The translations under genes were made by a program, and so were the position numbers. A stretch of 40,324 bases of DNA from Ignavibacteria bacterium (GTDB lineage Bacteria; Bacteroidota; Ignavibacteria; Ignavibacteriales; Melioribacteraceae), in the NCBI GenBank assembly GCA_012719345.1, contig JAAYAN010000217.1:1-40324 (forward strand). Direction: 5' to 3'. The notes beneath the pieces are model-generated. The model saw nothing but the letters and a program-made list of their open reading frames with translations, was not told the origin of the DNA and ran no database searches. Positions 8,343 through 18,251 of the stretch are shown here, piece after piece; position 1 is the stretch's first letter; every line of letters starts with the position of its first letter.

Positions 8343-10388
8343 ATGAGAAAATTGAATAACCGCTATCATTTTAAGTCAATAAAATCGGTAACATTTTTAA
8401 TCGGATTATGTTTTATCGGATTGTTTACTTTTATGACTCCTCCTTCTTCAAATAAACTCACGATAAAAATTGATAAACCAGCGAAACCGATTAGTCCTAA
8501 TATTTTAGGAGTGTTTTTTGAGGATCTAAATTATGCAGCAGACGGAGGTCTTTATGCCGAACTTATTCAAAATCGTTCTTTTGAGTACAGTCCTACACTT
8601 CAACCTGACTGGCATCCTTTAAAATATTGGGATTTACAGCAGCATGGCGGCGGCGAAGGAAATGTTACGGTATCTGATTTACGCCCAATTCATAAAAATA
8701 ATCCTAAATATGCAATTTTAACAGTCATAACTCCCGGAGAAGGCGTTGGGATTTCAAACAGCGGCTTTGATTGCATTCCGATAAAAGAAGGTGAAAAATA
8801 TTTTGCATCATTTTGGGCTTATCAGGCTTTTATGGGACAAATGTGGGGACGCGGAGATAACAGCAAAGCAATGCCGGTAACTTTACGACTCGAAACTATG
8901 AAAGGCGAAGTATTAGGCGAGCAGAAATTTGAAATTAAAGGACGCGATTGGACTAAATTTTCGGCTACTTTTGTTTCTTCTAAAAATGTAAGCAATGCCC
9001 GTTTAGTTATTCTTGCTCACGAAAAAGGCGGTATTTGTCTTGACATGATTTCGCTATTTCCTGAAAAAACTTTTAAAAGCAGACCAAACGGATTACGCGC
9101 TGATTTAGCTCAGGCAATTGCAGACATTAAGCCAAAATTTATACGTTTCCCCGGCGGCTGCCTGGTACACGGACAGGGAATTCATCAATATTACAATTGG
9201 AAAGAAAGCATCGGACCGATTGAACAGCGCAAATCGGGACGAAATTTGTGGGGATACGACCAGACAAGAGGTTTGGGATATTTTGAATTTTTCCAGTATT
9301 GCGAAGATATAGGAGCGCTGCCTCTGCCGGTTGTAACAGCAGGAGTTTGCTGCCAGCACGCGGGTTCCTCTCCAGGACGCGGACAAGAAGGATTGCCTTT
9401 AGAAGAAATGTCTGATTATATTCAGGACGTTCTTGACCTTATCGAGTGGGCAAACGGTCCGGAAAATTCTAAGTGGGGTTCGATCCGCGCTCAAGCAGGT
9501 CACACAAAACCATTTGGATTAAAATACCTTGGCATTGGAAACGAAGACGCTATCACCCCAATCTTTAAAGAGCGTTTTAAAATGATTTATGATGTTTTGA
9601 AAGAAAAACATCCTGAAATAGTTATTATTGGCACTACCGGTCCTTTTCACAGCGGAACTGATTATGATAACGGCTGGGAATTTGCAAAAGAACTTAAACT
9701 GGAAATGGTTGATGAGCATTATTATGTAAATCCCGAATGGTTTTGGAATAATTTGAACAGGTATGATAAATATTCGAGAAATAATTCAAAGGTCTATGTA
9801 GGTGAATATGCGGCGCACGAAAACGATAGAAAAAACACTTTGCGTACAGCGCTTGCGGAAGCTGCAATGTTAACTGGTTTTGAAAGAAACGGAGATATTG
9901 TAGAATTTGCCTCATACGCTCCATTACTTGCGCGAAGAAAACATACGCAATGGCATCCCGATATGATTTATTTTGACAGCGTTAATACATATCTTTCTGC
10001 AAATTATTATGTTCAAAAACTTTTTGGCGAAAACGGCGGCGATATGTTAATCGAATCACAAATTACTTTTCCTGAAAAAACTAAGCTTGCCATATCTGTT
10101 GTACGCGATTCAAAAACTAAAGATTTGATAATTAAAATTGTTAATGGAGAAGACAAATCTTTAGAAATCAGTTTAGTTTTGGAAGGATTAAAATCGAAGA
10201 AAAATGTTAAAGCAGTAAAAACTCTGCTCACAGGTACAAGCGCCGATTCTGTTAACGAAGACGGCGTTGAACCCGTTATAAAACCTGTTATATCAGAAAT
10301 ATTAGTCTCGGAAGATTTTACAGTAAACATACCGGCTAATTCTTTAACCGTGTATCGAATAAATGAAAATAATCTATTAATAAATTAA
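8343..10388 (+). CDS. GH51 alpha-L-arabinofuranosidase (second copy)
   Basis: A 681-residue GH51 protein with a hydrophobic export segment at about residues 16-32. The N-terminus reads ISPNILGVFFEDLNYAADGG, the GH51 hallmark also seen in the gene upstream. A CBM4-like sandwich (about 80-240) precedes the barrel. The acid/base is E401 in GIGNEDA and the nucleophile E488 in YVGEYA. The C-terminal sandwich is of ordinary length, without the insert found in the neighbour. The barrel has a Cys/Gly-rich loop (GVCCQHAGSSPGRGQEG, about 334-350) not present in the first copy, suggesting a different active-site rim. The signal region ends without an obvious AxA site, so membrane anchoring is possible. 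Gap to the next gene is 12 bases, so they are co-transcribed. Confidence 0.93.
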   Translation: MRKLNNRYHFKSIKSVTFLIGLCFIGLFTFMTPPSSNKLTIKIDKPAKPISPNILGVFFEDLNYAADGGLYAELIQNRSFEYSPTLQPDWHPLKYWDLQQHGGGEGNVTVSDLRPIHKNNPKYAILTVITPGEGVGISNSGFDCIPIKEGEKYFASFWAYQAFMGQMWGRGDNSKAMPVTLRLETMKGEVLGEQKFEIKGRDWTKFSATFVSSKNVSNARLVILAHEKGGICLDMISLFPEKTFKSRPNGLRADLAQAIADIKPKFIRFPGGCLVHGQGIHQYYNWKESIGPIEQRKSGRNLWGYDQTRGLGYFEFFQYCEDIGALPLPVVTAGVCCQHAGSSPGRGQEGLPLEEMSDYIQDVLDLIEWANGPENSKWGSIRAQAGHTKPFGLKYLGIGNEDAITPIFKERFKMIYDVLKEKHPEIVIIGTTGPFHSGTDYDNGWEFAKELKLEMVDEHYYVNPEWFWNNLNRYDKYSRNNSKVYVGEYAAHENDRKNTLRTALAEAAMLTGFERNGDIVEFASYAPLLARRKHTQWHPDMIYFDSVNTYLSANYYVQKLFGENGGDMLIESQITFPEKTKLAISVVRDSKTKDLIIKIVNGEDKSLEISLVLEGLKSKKNVKAVKTLLTGTSADSVNEDGVEPVIKPVISEILVSEDFTVNIPANSLTVYRINENNLLIN

Positions 10389-10400
10389 TCAGGAATTATT

Positions 10401-11534
10401 ATGAAAAGTAAAAGGTTGTATCCGAAAGTTTTTCTAATTGGTTATTGGTTTTTATTTCTTACGGCGTTTATTTTTAGCCAGCCGGCAAGAGTTCCCGAAG
10501 TTATTTCTCCGGAAGTGAACAAAGACAACACAGTAATTTTCAGGTTTTATGCGCCAACAGCAAACGAAGTAAAGCTTGATGCACAGTTTCTTAAAAGTCC
10601 TGTTTTAATGGAAAAAAATACGGATGGAGTTTTCAGCGTTAAAGTCGGTCCGGTTTCGCCTGATATGTATCCTTATTGCTTTAAAGTTGACGGAATAAAC
10701 GTAGCAGATCCAAAGAACACTGCTATTTTCCCGAATGAAGGATTTCAATACAGCTTAGTTGAGATTACAGGCGATAAACCGCTTGTTCACACAATTAAGG
10801 ATGTTCCGCACGGTACAGTTTCATATCACTATTATAATAATCCTGAACTTGGAATCCGCCCGGTTGTAATTTATACCCCGCCCGGATACGAAAAAAATGT
10901 TAATAAAGATTATCCTGTTTTGTATCTTCTCCACGGAACTACTGACGTTGAAGAAACATGGACTAAAGTCGGTAGAGCAAACATAATACTTGATAATTTG
11001 ATTAACGAAGGCAAAGCTGAACCGATGATTATTGTAATGCCTTACGGGAGAGGTTATCCGGTAATCAGTAAATCTTCGGGCAGTTTAAGAAATTGGGATA
11101 ATCTTCAGGTATTCAAAAAAGATTTCTTCAATTATCTGATGCCTTTTGTTGAAGGAAATTACAGAGTTAAAAAAGATAATAACAGTCGCGCAATTGCAGG
11201 TTTTTCGGGCGGCGGCGGAACTTCGCTTTATTTAGGATTAAACAATCCCGATTATTTCAGATGGGTCATAGGTTTTGCACCCGGGATGAAAACCGATGAA
11301 TTTGACAGAAACAACGAAGTAGTATTTAACAATCCTGAACAAGCAAATAAAAACCTTAAATTATTCTGGATGGGAGTAGGAAAGGATGACTTCGTATATA
11401 CGATACTAAAAGATTATTATAAAATATTGGATGAAAAGAATATTAAATACGAAAGTTTCCTATCTGATGGCGGACATACGTGGATGAATTGCAAGCTGTT
11501 TTTGTCAACTGTCGCTCAAAAACTTTTTAAATAG
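10401..11534 (+). CDS. CE1-like esterase with N-terminal E-set/CBM48-like domain (copy 1)
   Basis: A 377-residue secreted alpha/beta hydrolase of the esterase D/CE1 type. Residues about 30-125 form an E-set (CBM48-like) module (VIFRFYAPTANEVKLD...DPKNT). The hydrolase follows, with oxyanion motif YLLHGTTD (H178, G179), nucleophile S269 in AGFSGGGG, acid D330 in GVGKDDF and H359 in DGGHTWM. Such enzymes usually release ferulate or acetate from arabinoxylan; which of these applies here is not decidable. Two paralogues follow at 13255 and 14427, with a GH43 gene between copy 1 and copy 2. It starts 12 bases after the GH51 gene, so it is in the same transcript. Confidence 0.9.
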   Translation: MKSKRLYPKVFLIGYWFLFLTAFIFSQPARVPEVISPEVNKDNTVIFRFYAPTANEVKLDAQFLKSPVLMEKNTDGVFSVKVGPVSPDMYPYCFKVDGINVADPKNTAIFPNEGFQYSLVEITGDKPLVHTIKDVPHGTVSYHYYNNPELGIRPVVIYTPPGYEKNVNKDYPVLYLLHGTTDVEETWTKVGRANIILDNLINEGKAEPMIIVMPYGRGYPVISKSSGSLRNWDNLQVFKKDFFNYLMPFVEGNYRVKKDNNSRAIAGFSGGGGTSLYLGLNNPDYFRWVIGFAPGMKTDEFDRNNEVVFNNPEQANKNLKLFWMGVGKDDFVYTILKDYYKILDEKNIKYESFLSDGGHTWMNCKLFLSTVAQKLFK

Positions 11535-11587
11535 ATTTAATGATAATGTCCACATTTTTTCTCGTAATAAGAAAAATGTTCGAAAAT

Positions 11588-11591
11588 GGAG
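11588..11591 (+). promoter_or_regulatory. Ribosome binding site fixing the start at 11597
   Basis: GGAG followed by a T5 spacer precedes ATG 11597. A start at 11540 would add 19 residues in front of a complete signal peptide, so 11597 is preferred. Confidence 0.6.
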
Positions 11592-11596
11592 TTTTT

Positions 11597-13108
11597 ATGC
11601 AAAAGAACTTTAGTGTTATTTTCTCGATTATAACTGTATTTAGTGCATTTATTTTATATGCACAGAACCCGGAAATCGGGAAAAACCCAAGATATTGTAA
11701 TCCATTACCGATGGTTATTAATCCTGGCGGTAATGCAGCCGGAGATGTAACAGTAATAAAAGAAAATGGTAAGTACTATATGTTTTGCACCGGCGGCGGC
11801 GCATGGATATCTGATGACATAGTTAACTGGACTTTCCAGCGGGTAGAAAATGTTCCGATTGCTCCTCACGTAGTAAAATACAACGGTAGTTTTTATATGT
11901 GCGGAAATGACGGTCCGTTATTCAAAGCAGATAATCCGCTTGGACCATATACAAGTCTTGGTGAATGGAAAAACACACCTGATGTTGCCGGAGGCTGGAA
12001 CGAACCGTTCGATATGGATATTTTTATTGATGATGACAACACCCCTTATTTATACTATCCGGGACGAGGTGTAAGCGGAATTTATGCTGTTCAGCTTGAC
12101 CCGAATGATCTTACAAAATTTGTAGGTAAAGTAAAACATTTATTTAAGTTTGATAGTAATCATATTTGGGAACGCTATGGCGAAATGAATGAATACACTG
12201 ACGTTGCTTGGATTGAAGGTCCCTGGATGCAAAAACACAACGGAACTTACTATCTGCAATATTCTGCCTCCGGTACACAGTGGAAAACTTACGCTGAAGG
12301 ATATTACACATCAAAATCCCCGTTAGGACCATTTACTTACGCTCCCAATAATCCATTACTCCGAAAAACAGAAGGAATTGTAACAGGCCCCGCTCACGGA
12401 AGTATTGTTGAAGGTCCGGATGGAAATTTGTGGCAATTTTATACAATTGTTCTTTCAAATCCTCCTGGAGGAAGAAGAATTGGAATGGATAGAATCAAAT
12501 TTGATGAAAATGGCAATATGTCAGTTGAAGTTACAGAAACTCCGCAATTGGCGCCAAGCCCAAATTTTAATGTTTCAAATGGAAACAGCGGTTCTTTGCC
12601 TGTTACGATAAACAAAATTAAATCAATGAATACACTGTCCAAATTCTCTTCAGAGCAACCCGGAAGATTTGCCGCTTATGCAACTGACAACTCAAACGGA
12701 ACTTGCTGGGAGCCTGAACCTGGTGATAATTCTCCTTCGTTAACGATAGAACTTTCTCCGGCAACACGATTTGACGTTGTTCAATTATTTAATATTGATG
12801 CAGCCCGGTTGATGTTTAGCAGCGGAGACAGATGGTCAAGCAGATCAGCTAATTCAGAATTTATTTATAAATTCAAAATAGAAGTATCGATGGATGGCGA
12901 TAATTTTACTACCGCTCTTGACCAGACTAAAAACAACATTTCACGTAATACGATTTTTGAAGAAATTTCACCGGTTAAATGCAGGTTTGTCCGTTTAACA
13001 ATAACGAACTGGCCAAAGTCAGTTCCTTTAAGTATTATTGAATTTACTGTATTTGGAAAACCGGCAGCAAGTTTACCTGCAAACGTACCAATTCCGGGAA
13101 ATAATTGA
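11597..13108 (+). CDS. Secreted GH43-like glycosidase with C-terminal F5/8-type (CBM32-like) domain
   Basis: From ATG 11597 the protein has 503 residues and a signal peptide ending near LYAQ (residue 23). The propeller (about 30-320) has the GH43 triad: base D50 in AAGDVTVI, modulator D139 in EPFDMDIFIDDD, acid E207 in AWIEGPWM. Residues about 345-490 form a discoidin/F5-8 type C sandwich (CWEPEPGDNSPSLTIEL...CRFVRLTITNWP), a carbohydrate-binding fold. The sequence is clearly different from the other three GH43 proteins here, so it probably has another linkage specificity, perhaps arabinose or xylose side chains. It lies between esterase copies 1 and 2. An in-frame upstream ATG at 11540 lacks a good ribosome site. 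Confidence 0.88.
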   Translation: MQKNFSVIFSIITVFSAFILYAQNPEIGKNPRYCNPLPMVINPGGNAAGDVTVIKENGKYYMFCTGGGAWISDDIVNWTFQRVENVPIAPHVVKYNGSFYMCGNDGPLFKADNPLGPYTSLGEWKNTPDVAGGWNEPFDMDIFIDDDNTPYLYYPGRGVSGIYAVQLDPNDLTKFVGKVKHLFKFDSNHIWERYGEMNEYTDVAWIEGPWMQKHNGTYYLQYSASGTQWKTYAEGYYTSKSPLGPFTYAPNNPLLRKTEGIVTGPAHGSIVEGPDGNLWQFYTIVLSNPPGGRRIGMDRIKFDENGNMSVEVTETPQLAPSPNFNVSNGNSGSLPVTINKIKSMNTLSKFSSEQPGRFAAYATDNSNGTCWEPEPGDNSPSLTIELSPATRFDVVQLFNIDAARLMFSSGDRWSSRSANSEFIYKFKIEVSMDGDNFTTALDQTKNNISRNTIFEEISPVKCRFVRLTITNWPKSVPLSIIEFTVFGKPAASLPANVPIPGNN

Positions 13109-13254
13109 TTTTTTATTTATTGTTTTATTTGTTCTTATACACATTAAAGTTTCACCTGAATTCAAACAAACTTTTTAAATCGGTTTTCCGAGATTGAAAG
13201 TAGTATATTGAAAGAATTGTGAACCATACTTACTAATTTTATTAAGGATTAAAT

Positions 13255-14415
13255 ATGTTTAAGAAAGTTTTTGTAACATCTTTATGTTTTTTGTTTCTGC
13301 TATTGAATAGCATAGGTCTAAAAGGTCAGCCGCCAACAGGACCAATGGTGGTTTCACCTAAAATTAACACTGATAAAACCGTAACTTTCAGTTATTTAGC
13401 TCCAAAAGCTAAGGAAGTTATGTTGAGCGGACAGTTCGAAAAAAAACCGGTCTCGATGAAAAAGGATTCAATTGGAATTTGGAGCGTAACAGTCGGACCA
13501 ATTGAACCGGATATTTATCCATATAATTTTATTGTCGATGGCTTATCAGTTATGGATCCGGCAAATGTTGATTACTTCCCGAATGAACGGTTTAAAGGAA
13601 GTCTGCTGGATGTTCCCGGTGATACTCCTCTCATTCATTCTATGCAGGATGTGCCTCACGGAAAAATAACATATGAGTATTATCCCTCGGTAAAAGGGAC
13701 AACCGGTTCGTTAGTTGTATATACTCCGCCCGGTTACGAAAAAAATCCTTCGAAAAAATATCCTGTATTCTATCTTATCAGCGGAACTACTGATACAGAA
13801 GAAGATTGGTATAAAGTCGGACGAACAAATTTTATAATGGATAATCTCATTGCTCAAGGCAAAGCTGTGCCTATGATAATAGTAATGCCTTACGGAAATA
13901 TTGAAGCGCGGATTGCCGAGCAGACAGGCGGAGCAAAACCAGAAGATCCTTCTGGAAGAGAAAATAAGGAAGCAGTTACCAGAGCATTGAATTTTTCTGA
14001 GGATATGATAAATAATATAATTCCTTACATTGAAAAAAATTATAACGTTATCAGCGATAAAAACAGCCGGGCAATCGGCGGCTTTTCGCGCGGCGGCGGA
14101 CAAACGCTTAGAACCGCTTTCGGCAATATGGATAAATTTGGCTCAATCTGCTGTTTCAGCGCATATTTATCAACTCAGGAAATGGAAGCGCAATATAAAA
14201 ATGTTGTTGATAATCCTGAAAAAACCAACAAAGACTTAAAATTATTGTGGATAAGCGTCGGAAATGAAGATTTCCTTTACAAACAAACCGAGGAGTTTAT
14301 GGGTTATCTGAAAGGGAAAAATATAAACTATAAAAGTCTTGTAACTACAGGCGGACATACCTGGATGAATACTAAGAAGTTTCTTAACGCTTCAGTTCAA
14401 TTGCTGTTTAAATAA
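13255..14415 (+). CDS. CE1-like esterase with N-terminal E-set domain (copy 2, altered oxyanion motif)
   Basis: A 386-residue paralogue of the 10401 gene. Signal peptide to about residue 24, E-set module about 32-125, then the alpha/beta hydrolase. The nucleophile is S278 in GGFSRGGG, the acid D339 in VGNEDF, the base H368 in TGGHTWM. The usual His-Gly of the oxyanion strand is Ser-Gly here (YLISGTTD, S176). Compared with the other copies it also carries an extra loop of about 20-25 residues (EARIAEQTGGAKPEDPSGRE, about 217-236) near the active site. The triad is intact, so it should be active, perhaps on another ester. A 146-base gap separates it from the GH43 gene, room for an internal promoter; copy 3 follows after 11 bases. 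Confidence 0.9.
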   Translation: MFKKVFVTSLCFLFLLLNSIGLKGQPPTGPMVVSPKINTDKTVTFSYLAPKAKEVMLSGQFEKKPVSMKKDSIGIWSVTVGPIEPDIYPYNFIVDGLSVMDPANVDYFPNERFKGSLLDVPGDTPLIHSMQDVPHGKITYEYYPSVKGTTGSLVVYTPPGYEKNPSKKYPVFYLISGTTDTEEDWYKVGRTNFIMDNLIAQGKAVPMIIVMPYGNIEARIAEQTGGAKPEDPSGRENKEAVTRALNFSEDMINNIIPYIEKNYNVISDKNSRAIGGFSRGGGQTLRTAFGNMDKFGSICCFSAYLSTQEMEAQYKNVVDNPEKTNKDLKLLWISVGNEDFLYKQTEEFMGYLKGKNINYKSLVTTGGHTWMNTKKFLNASVQLLFK

Positions 14416-14426
14416 AGGATATCGAT

Positions 14427-15506
14427 ATGAGAAAACTATTTTTTATTCAAATAATTATTTTTTTAGCCGGGATTAATTATGCACAAAGAGCACCTCTTTT
14501 AAATTCTCCCGAAGTACATAAAGATAAAAGTGTTACGTTCAGATTCTTTTCGAAAAAGGCTGAAAGTATTAATTTGGAAGCGGAATTCTTAACTTCTCCA
14601 AAATCAATGATAAAGGACTCAACCGGAGTTTGGAGCATTACGGTTGACCCGATTAAACCTGATATTTATCCGTATTTTTTTGTTGTTGACGGAATTCAGG
14701 TTGCCGACCCGAACAACACTTATATTTTTGCCAACGAAAGATTTAAAAGAAGCATTGTCGAAATTCCGGGAGATGAACCATTAATTCACGAATTGCAGGA
14801 TGTCCCTCACGGAAAAGTTACATATTGCTATTACAAATCTTCAACTTTAGGAAGAACCCGCAGACTGTTAGTTTATACTCCTCCGGGATTCGATGTTTTT
14901 GACAGCAATACAAAATATCCGGTTCTATATTTAATACATGGAGGTTCAGATACAGAAGAAACTTGGACAAAAGTTGGAAAGGCTAATTTAATTGCGGATA
15001 ACCTGATTGCCCAAAAAAAAGCAAAACCAATGATAATAGTTATGCCTTACGGAAATGTTTTCCCGGGTCAGTGGGATAGCTTTACAAAGGATGTTGTAAA
15101 TGATGTAATACCGTTTATCGAATCAAATTTTCCGGTTTACACCGATAGCAAAAACCGCGCGGTTGCAGGATTTTCCGTCGGCGGCGGACAAACTTTGAAT
15201 ATCGGATTCACAAATTTGGAAAAATTCTCGTGTATCTGCTCGTATGCACCTTATACAGCAACTCCCGAATTCAAAAAGAATTTTACAAATTGGTTGCCCG
15301 ATGCTGAAAAGATAAATAAACAATTAAAATTATTTACAATAAGCGTTGGAACAGAAGATTTCCTGTATGAAAGCGTAAAATCTAATATTGCAATGTTCGA
15401 AGAAAAAAATATTAACATTAAACCTTTTATAGTTCCAGGCGGTCATACATGGATGAATTGCAAGTTGTTTTTAGCAACTTCACTTCCGCAATTATTTACT
15501 GAATAA
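14427..15506 (+). CDS. CE1-like esterase with N-terminal E-set domain (copy 3)
   Basis: A 359-residue third paralogue, signal peptide to about INYAQ (residue 20). E-set module about 24-118, then hydrolase with the standard YLIHGG oxyanion motif (H171, G172), nucleophile S250 in AGFSVGGG, acid D311 in VGTEDF and H340 in PGGHTWM. It lies 11 bases after copy 2, the signature of a tandem duplication within one transcript. The residue after the nucleophile differs in all three copies (G, R, V), which may mark different leaving groups. Feruloyl or acetyl esterase on xylan is the likely role; exact substrate unknown. Confidence 0.9.
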   Translation: MRKLFFIQIIIFLAGINYAQRAPLLNSPEVHKDKSVTFRFFSKKAESINLEAEFLTSPKSMIKDSTGVWSITVDPIKPDIYPYFFVVDGIQVADPNNTYIFANERFKRSIVEIPGDEPLIHELQDVPHGKVTYCYYKSSTLGRTRRLLVYTPPGFDVFDSNTKYPVLYLIHGGSDTEETWTKVGKANLIADNLIAQKKAKPMIIVMPYGNVFPGQWDSFTKDVVNDVIPFIESNFPVYTDSKNRAVAGFSVGGGQTLNIGFTNLEKFSCICSYAPYTATPEFKKNFTNWLPDAEKINKQLKLFTISVGTEDFLYESVKSNIAMFEEKNINIKPFIVPGGHTWMNCKLFLATSLPQLFTE

Positions 15507-15551
15507 ATAATTAAATTATTAAAAATTAAACCATTTTAAGGAAGAACAATA

Positions 15552-18194
15552 ATGATTAGCAAAAATATACAAAAGTGCAGTGAAAATAACTTGCGGGCGG
15601 AACAAAGGTTTACTAGTCGAAAAACAAGCAGAATATCATTACAAATTATTTTTATTTTGTTTATAGTTACAAACAGCATTTTCAGTCAATTATTAAAAAT
15701 AAATGAACAGGAATATTTTGAAACAACCGGTGTTAATGTTCTTGTGTTTCATAATCAATATAACGGGATGTTTTTTGATGAAAAAACCGCTGGAATTGAA
15801 CTTATCCATCACGGAGTAAGAACATCTACCGGAGGCGCAATTAGACTTCAAAACACGCCTGAACAATGGGATTTGGTTCCTGCCGTTGTAGAAAGAAAAG
15901 TTGATGCAAAAAACAATAGTATAGAGGTTGTTTTACGCTACGAAGAATTGGATTTTAACTCGCGGGTTATAGTTTCTTCAAAAGATAAAGGCGTTTTAAT
16001 AAGCGTTTATCTCGATAAACCTGTACCGGAAAAGCTTGCAGGTCATGCCGGATTGAATATGGAATTTTTACCAGCATCTTATTTCGAAAAAACATTTATG
16101 GCTGATGGAGTTCCAGGAAATTTACCAAGATACCCTGCAGGAAATTCTATAATTGAGAGCGGAAGTAAAAAAATCGCACAGTTTGCAGGACATTCTACTT
16201 TTGATGATAGAGGCAGAAACGAATTTATTATTCCTAAGCCATTAGCTGAAGGAAAAACTATTATACTTGCTCCGGAAGATCCTGAAAAATTGGTGAAAAT
16301 TGAATCATTGGATTCAAAACTGATGCTGTTTGATGGAAGAATGTTAGCTCAAAACGGCTGGTTTATTGTTCGCAGTCTTCTGCCGGCAAACAAAACCGGA
16401 AAAGTATTAGAATGGTATCTTGAGCCAAATTCAGTTCCAAATTGGGTAAGACAACCGAATATTGGATTTTCCCAAGTTGGTTATATGCCTGATCAGCAGA
16501 AAATAGCTGTAATTGAACTTGATAAAAACGATAAACCTCTGAAAACCGCAAAAATATTTCAAATAATGCCTGACGGAAAAGCAGTAGAAAAATTCACCGG
16601 CAATATTGAAGTCTGGGGAAAATACCTCCGTTATAATTATGTTAAATTCGATTTCAGTTCTGTTAAAGAACAAGGTCTTTATTTTATAGAATACGGAAAC
16701 AATAAAACTAATACATTTACCATAAAACCTGATGTTTATGCAGATGTATGGCATCCTACAATGGACGTTTGGTTTCCTGTACAGATGGATCATATGACTG
16801 TTAATGAAGCTTACCGTATTTGGCATGGTGCTCCATATTTGGATGATTGTCTTCAAGCTCCGTTAAATCATATTCATTATGACGGATATGAAATGGGCGA
16901 TACAACCGATACAAAATACAAACCGCTTGAACGTATTCCTAATATGGCTGTAGGCGGCTGGTTTGACGCCGGTGATTTTGATATTCAAACAGGTTCGCAT
17001 AACGGAGTTGTTTCAACTTTTGTTGATGCCTGGGAAAATTTCAAAATTGAAAGAGATCAGACTTATATAGATCAAAAAACAAAATATGTTGATATCCACA
17101 GACCTGACGGAAAACCTGATTTATTACAGCAAATTGAACATGGTACTTTAAATTTAGTAGCTCAATGCGAAAACATCGGGCATCCTGTTCAGGGAATTAT
17201 TGTTCCTAATTTGCATCAATACCACCACCTTGGCGATGCCAGCACCGAAACAGATAATTTACCATATAACCCTAATTTGAAACCTTACGAATCGGATGGT
17301 TTATCAAGCGGAACTTTAGATGACAGATGGGCATTTACAACACGCAGACCGTTTATGGATTATGAAACTGCAGCTACATTAGCGCAGGCATACCGCGCAT
17401 TAAAAGGTTATAATGATGATCTCGCAGATAGAGCACTTAAAAGCGCCATCAGATTAGTTCAAGAAGCTGATGAATTAATGAAAAAACCCCAGAAAGGCGA
17501 AGATTGGATGAGAATGTGGGGCTGGGGTGCAGATATTAATGCGCTATTACAATTATACATCACAACAAAGGAGCAAAAATATGCAGATAAATTTCTTGAA
17601 AAAATATGGTCGACAATAGAACCTCCCAAAATGAACAGCAGAGGTTTTGATTCATCATTTCTTATAGGAAGAGGTCTTAAAACTGCTATTATTGCTATCC
17701 CTTATATGAATGCTGACTACAAAGAAAAACTTAAAGGATATGTGATAAAATATAAAGATGGTATAAAAGAGTTGGAAAAGAAAAATCCTTACGGTATGCC
17801 AATTTCAACAGGCGGATGGGGCGGCAGCGGCAGCATAGTAAATTCGGCAATTGCTAATTATTATGCATACAAAGCTTATCCCGAAATAATGAGTAAAGAA
17901 GATGTTTTAATGGGATTAAATTATATTTTCGGATGTCATCCGTATTCAAACGTATCATTTGTAAACGCTGTTGGAACAAAATCTAAAAAAGTTGCATACG
18001 GAAATAACCGCGCAGATTTTACAACAATTGCCGGAGGAATTGTACCGGGAATATTAGTACTTAAACCTGATTTCCCTGAAAACAAAGATGACTGGCCTTT
18101 CCTTTGGGGTGAAAACGAAGTTACAATAGGCGGAAGCGCTGATTATATTTTTCTTGTAAACGCAGTATTGGATATAACTAAAAATGATAAGTAA
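15552..18194 (+). CDS. GH9 glycosidase (endoglucanase type) with N-terminal sandwich and Ig-like domains
   Basis: An 880-residue protein. The N-terminus has a long basic stretch (about 29 residues) before the hydrophobic export segment, ending near IFSQ (residue 46). Residues about 48-295 form a beta-sandwich seen in other Bacteroidota GH9 proteins. Residues about 296-390 are the cellulase N-terminal Ig-like domain (GFSQVGYMPDQQKIAVI). The (alpha/alpha)6 catalytic domain covers about 395-875. Catalytic Asp residues are in GGWFDAGDFD (D472, D475) and the acid is E856 in WGENEVTIG, with the conserved His in FGCHPYSNVSF. Family activity is on beta-1,4-glucan, glucomannan or xyloglucan. In a xylan locus it may act on mixed-linkage glucan or exposed cellulose; this is inference. 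Confidence 0.92.
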   Translation: MISKNIQKCSENNLRAEQRFTSRKTSRISLQIIFILFIVTNSIFSQLLKINEQEYFETTGVNVLVFHNQYNGMFFDEKTAGIELIHHGVRTSTGGAIRLQNTPEQWDLVPAVVERKVDAKNNSIEVVLRYEELDFNSRVIVSSKDKGVLISVYLDKPVPEKLAGHAGLNMEFLPASYFEKTFMADGVPGNLPRYPAGNSIIESGSKKIAQFAGHSTFDDRGRNEFIIPKPLAEGKTIILAPEDPEKLVKIESLDSKLMLFDGRMLAQNGWFIVRSLLPANKTGKVLEWYLEPNSVPNWVRQPNIGFSQVGYMPDQQKIAVIELDKNDKPLKTAKIFQIMPDGKAVEKFTGNIEVWGKYLRYNYVKFDFSSVKEQGLYFIEYGNNKTNTFTIKPDVYADVWHPTMDVWFPVQMDHMTVNEAYRIWHGAPYLDDCLQAPLNHIHYDGYEMGDTTDTKYKPLERIPNMAVGGWFDAGDFDIQTGSHNGVVSTFVDAWENFKIERDQTYIDQKTKYVDIHRPDGKPDLLQQIEHGTLNLVAQCENIGHPVQGIIVPNLHQYHHLGDASTETDNLPYNPNLKPYESDGLSSGTLDDRWAFTTRRPFMDYETAATLAQAYRALKGYNDDLADRALKSAIRLVQEADELMKKPQKGEDWMRMWGWGADINALLQLYITTKEQKYADKFLEKIWSTIEPPKMNSRGFDSSFLIGRGLKTAIIAIPYMNADYKEKLKGYVIKYKDGIKELEKKNPYGMPISTGGWGGSGSIVNSAIANYYAYKAYPEIMSKEDVLMGLNYIFGCHPYSNVSFVNAVGTKSKKVAYGNNRADFTTIAGGIVPGILVLKPDFPENKDDWPFLWGENEVTIGGSADYIFLVNAVLDITKNDK

Positions 18195-18251
18195 ATATTC
18201 TGTGAAGGAAGAATAATTTAAAAATATTTACCAGAGAAATATTTATTAAAT

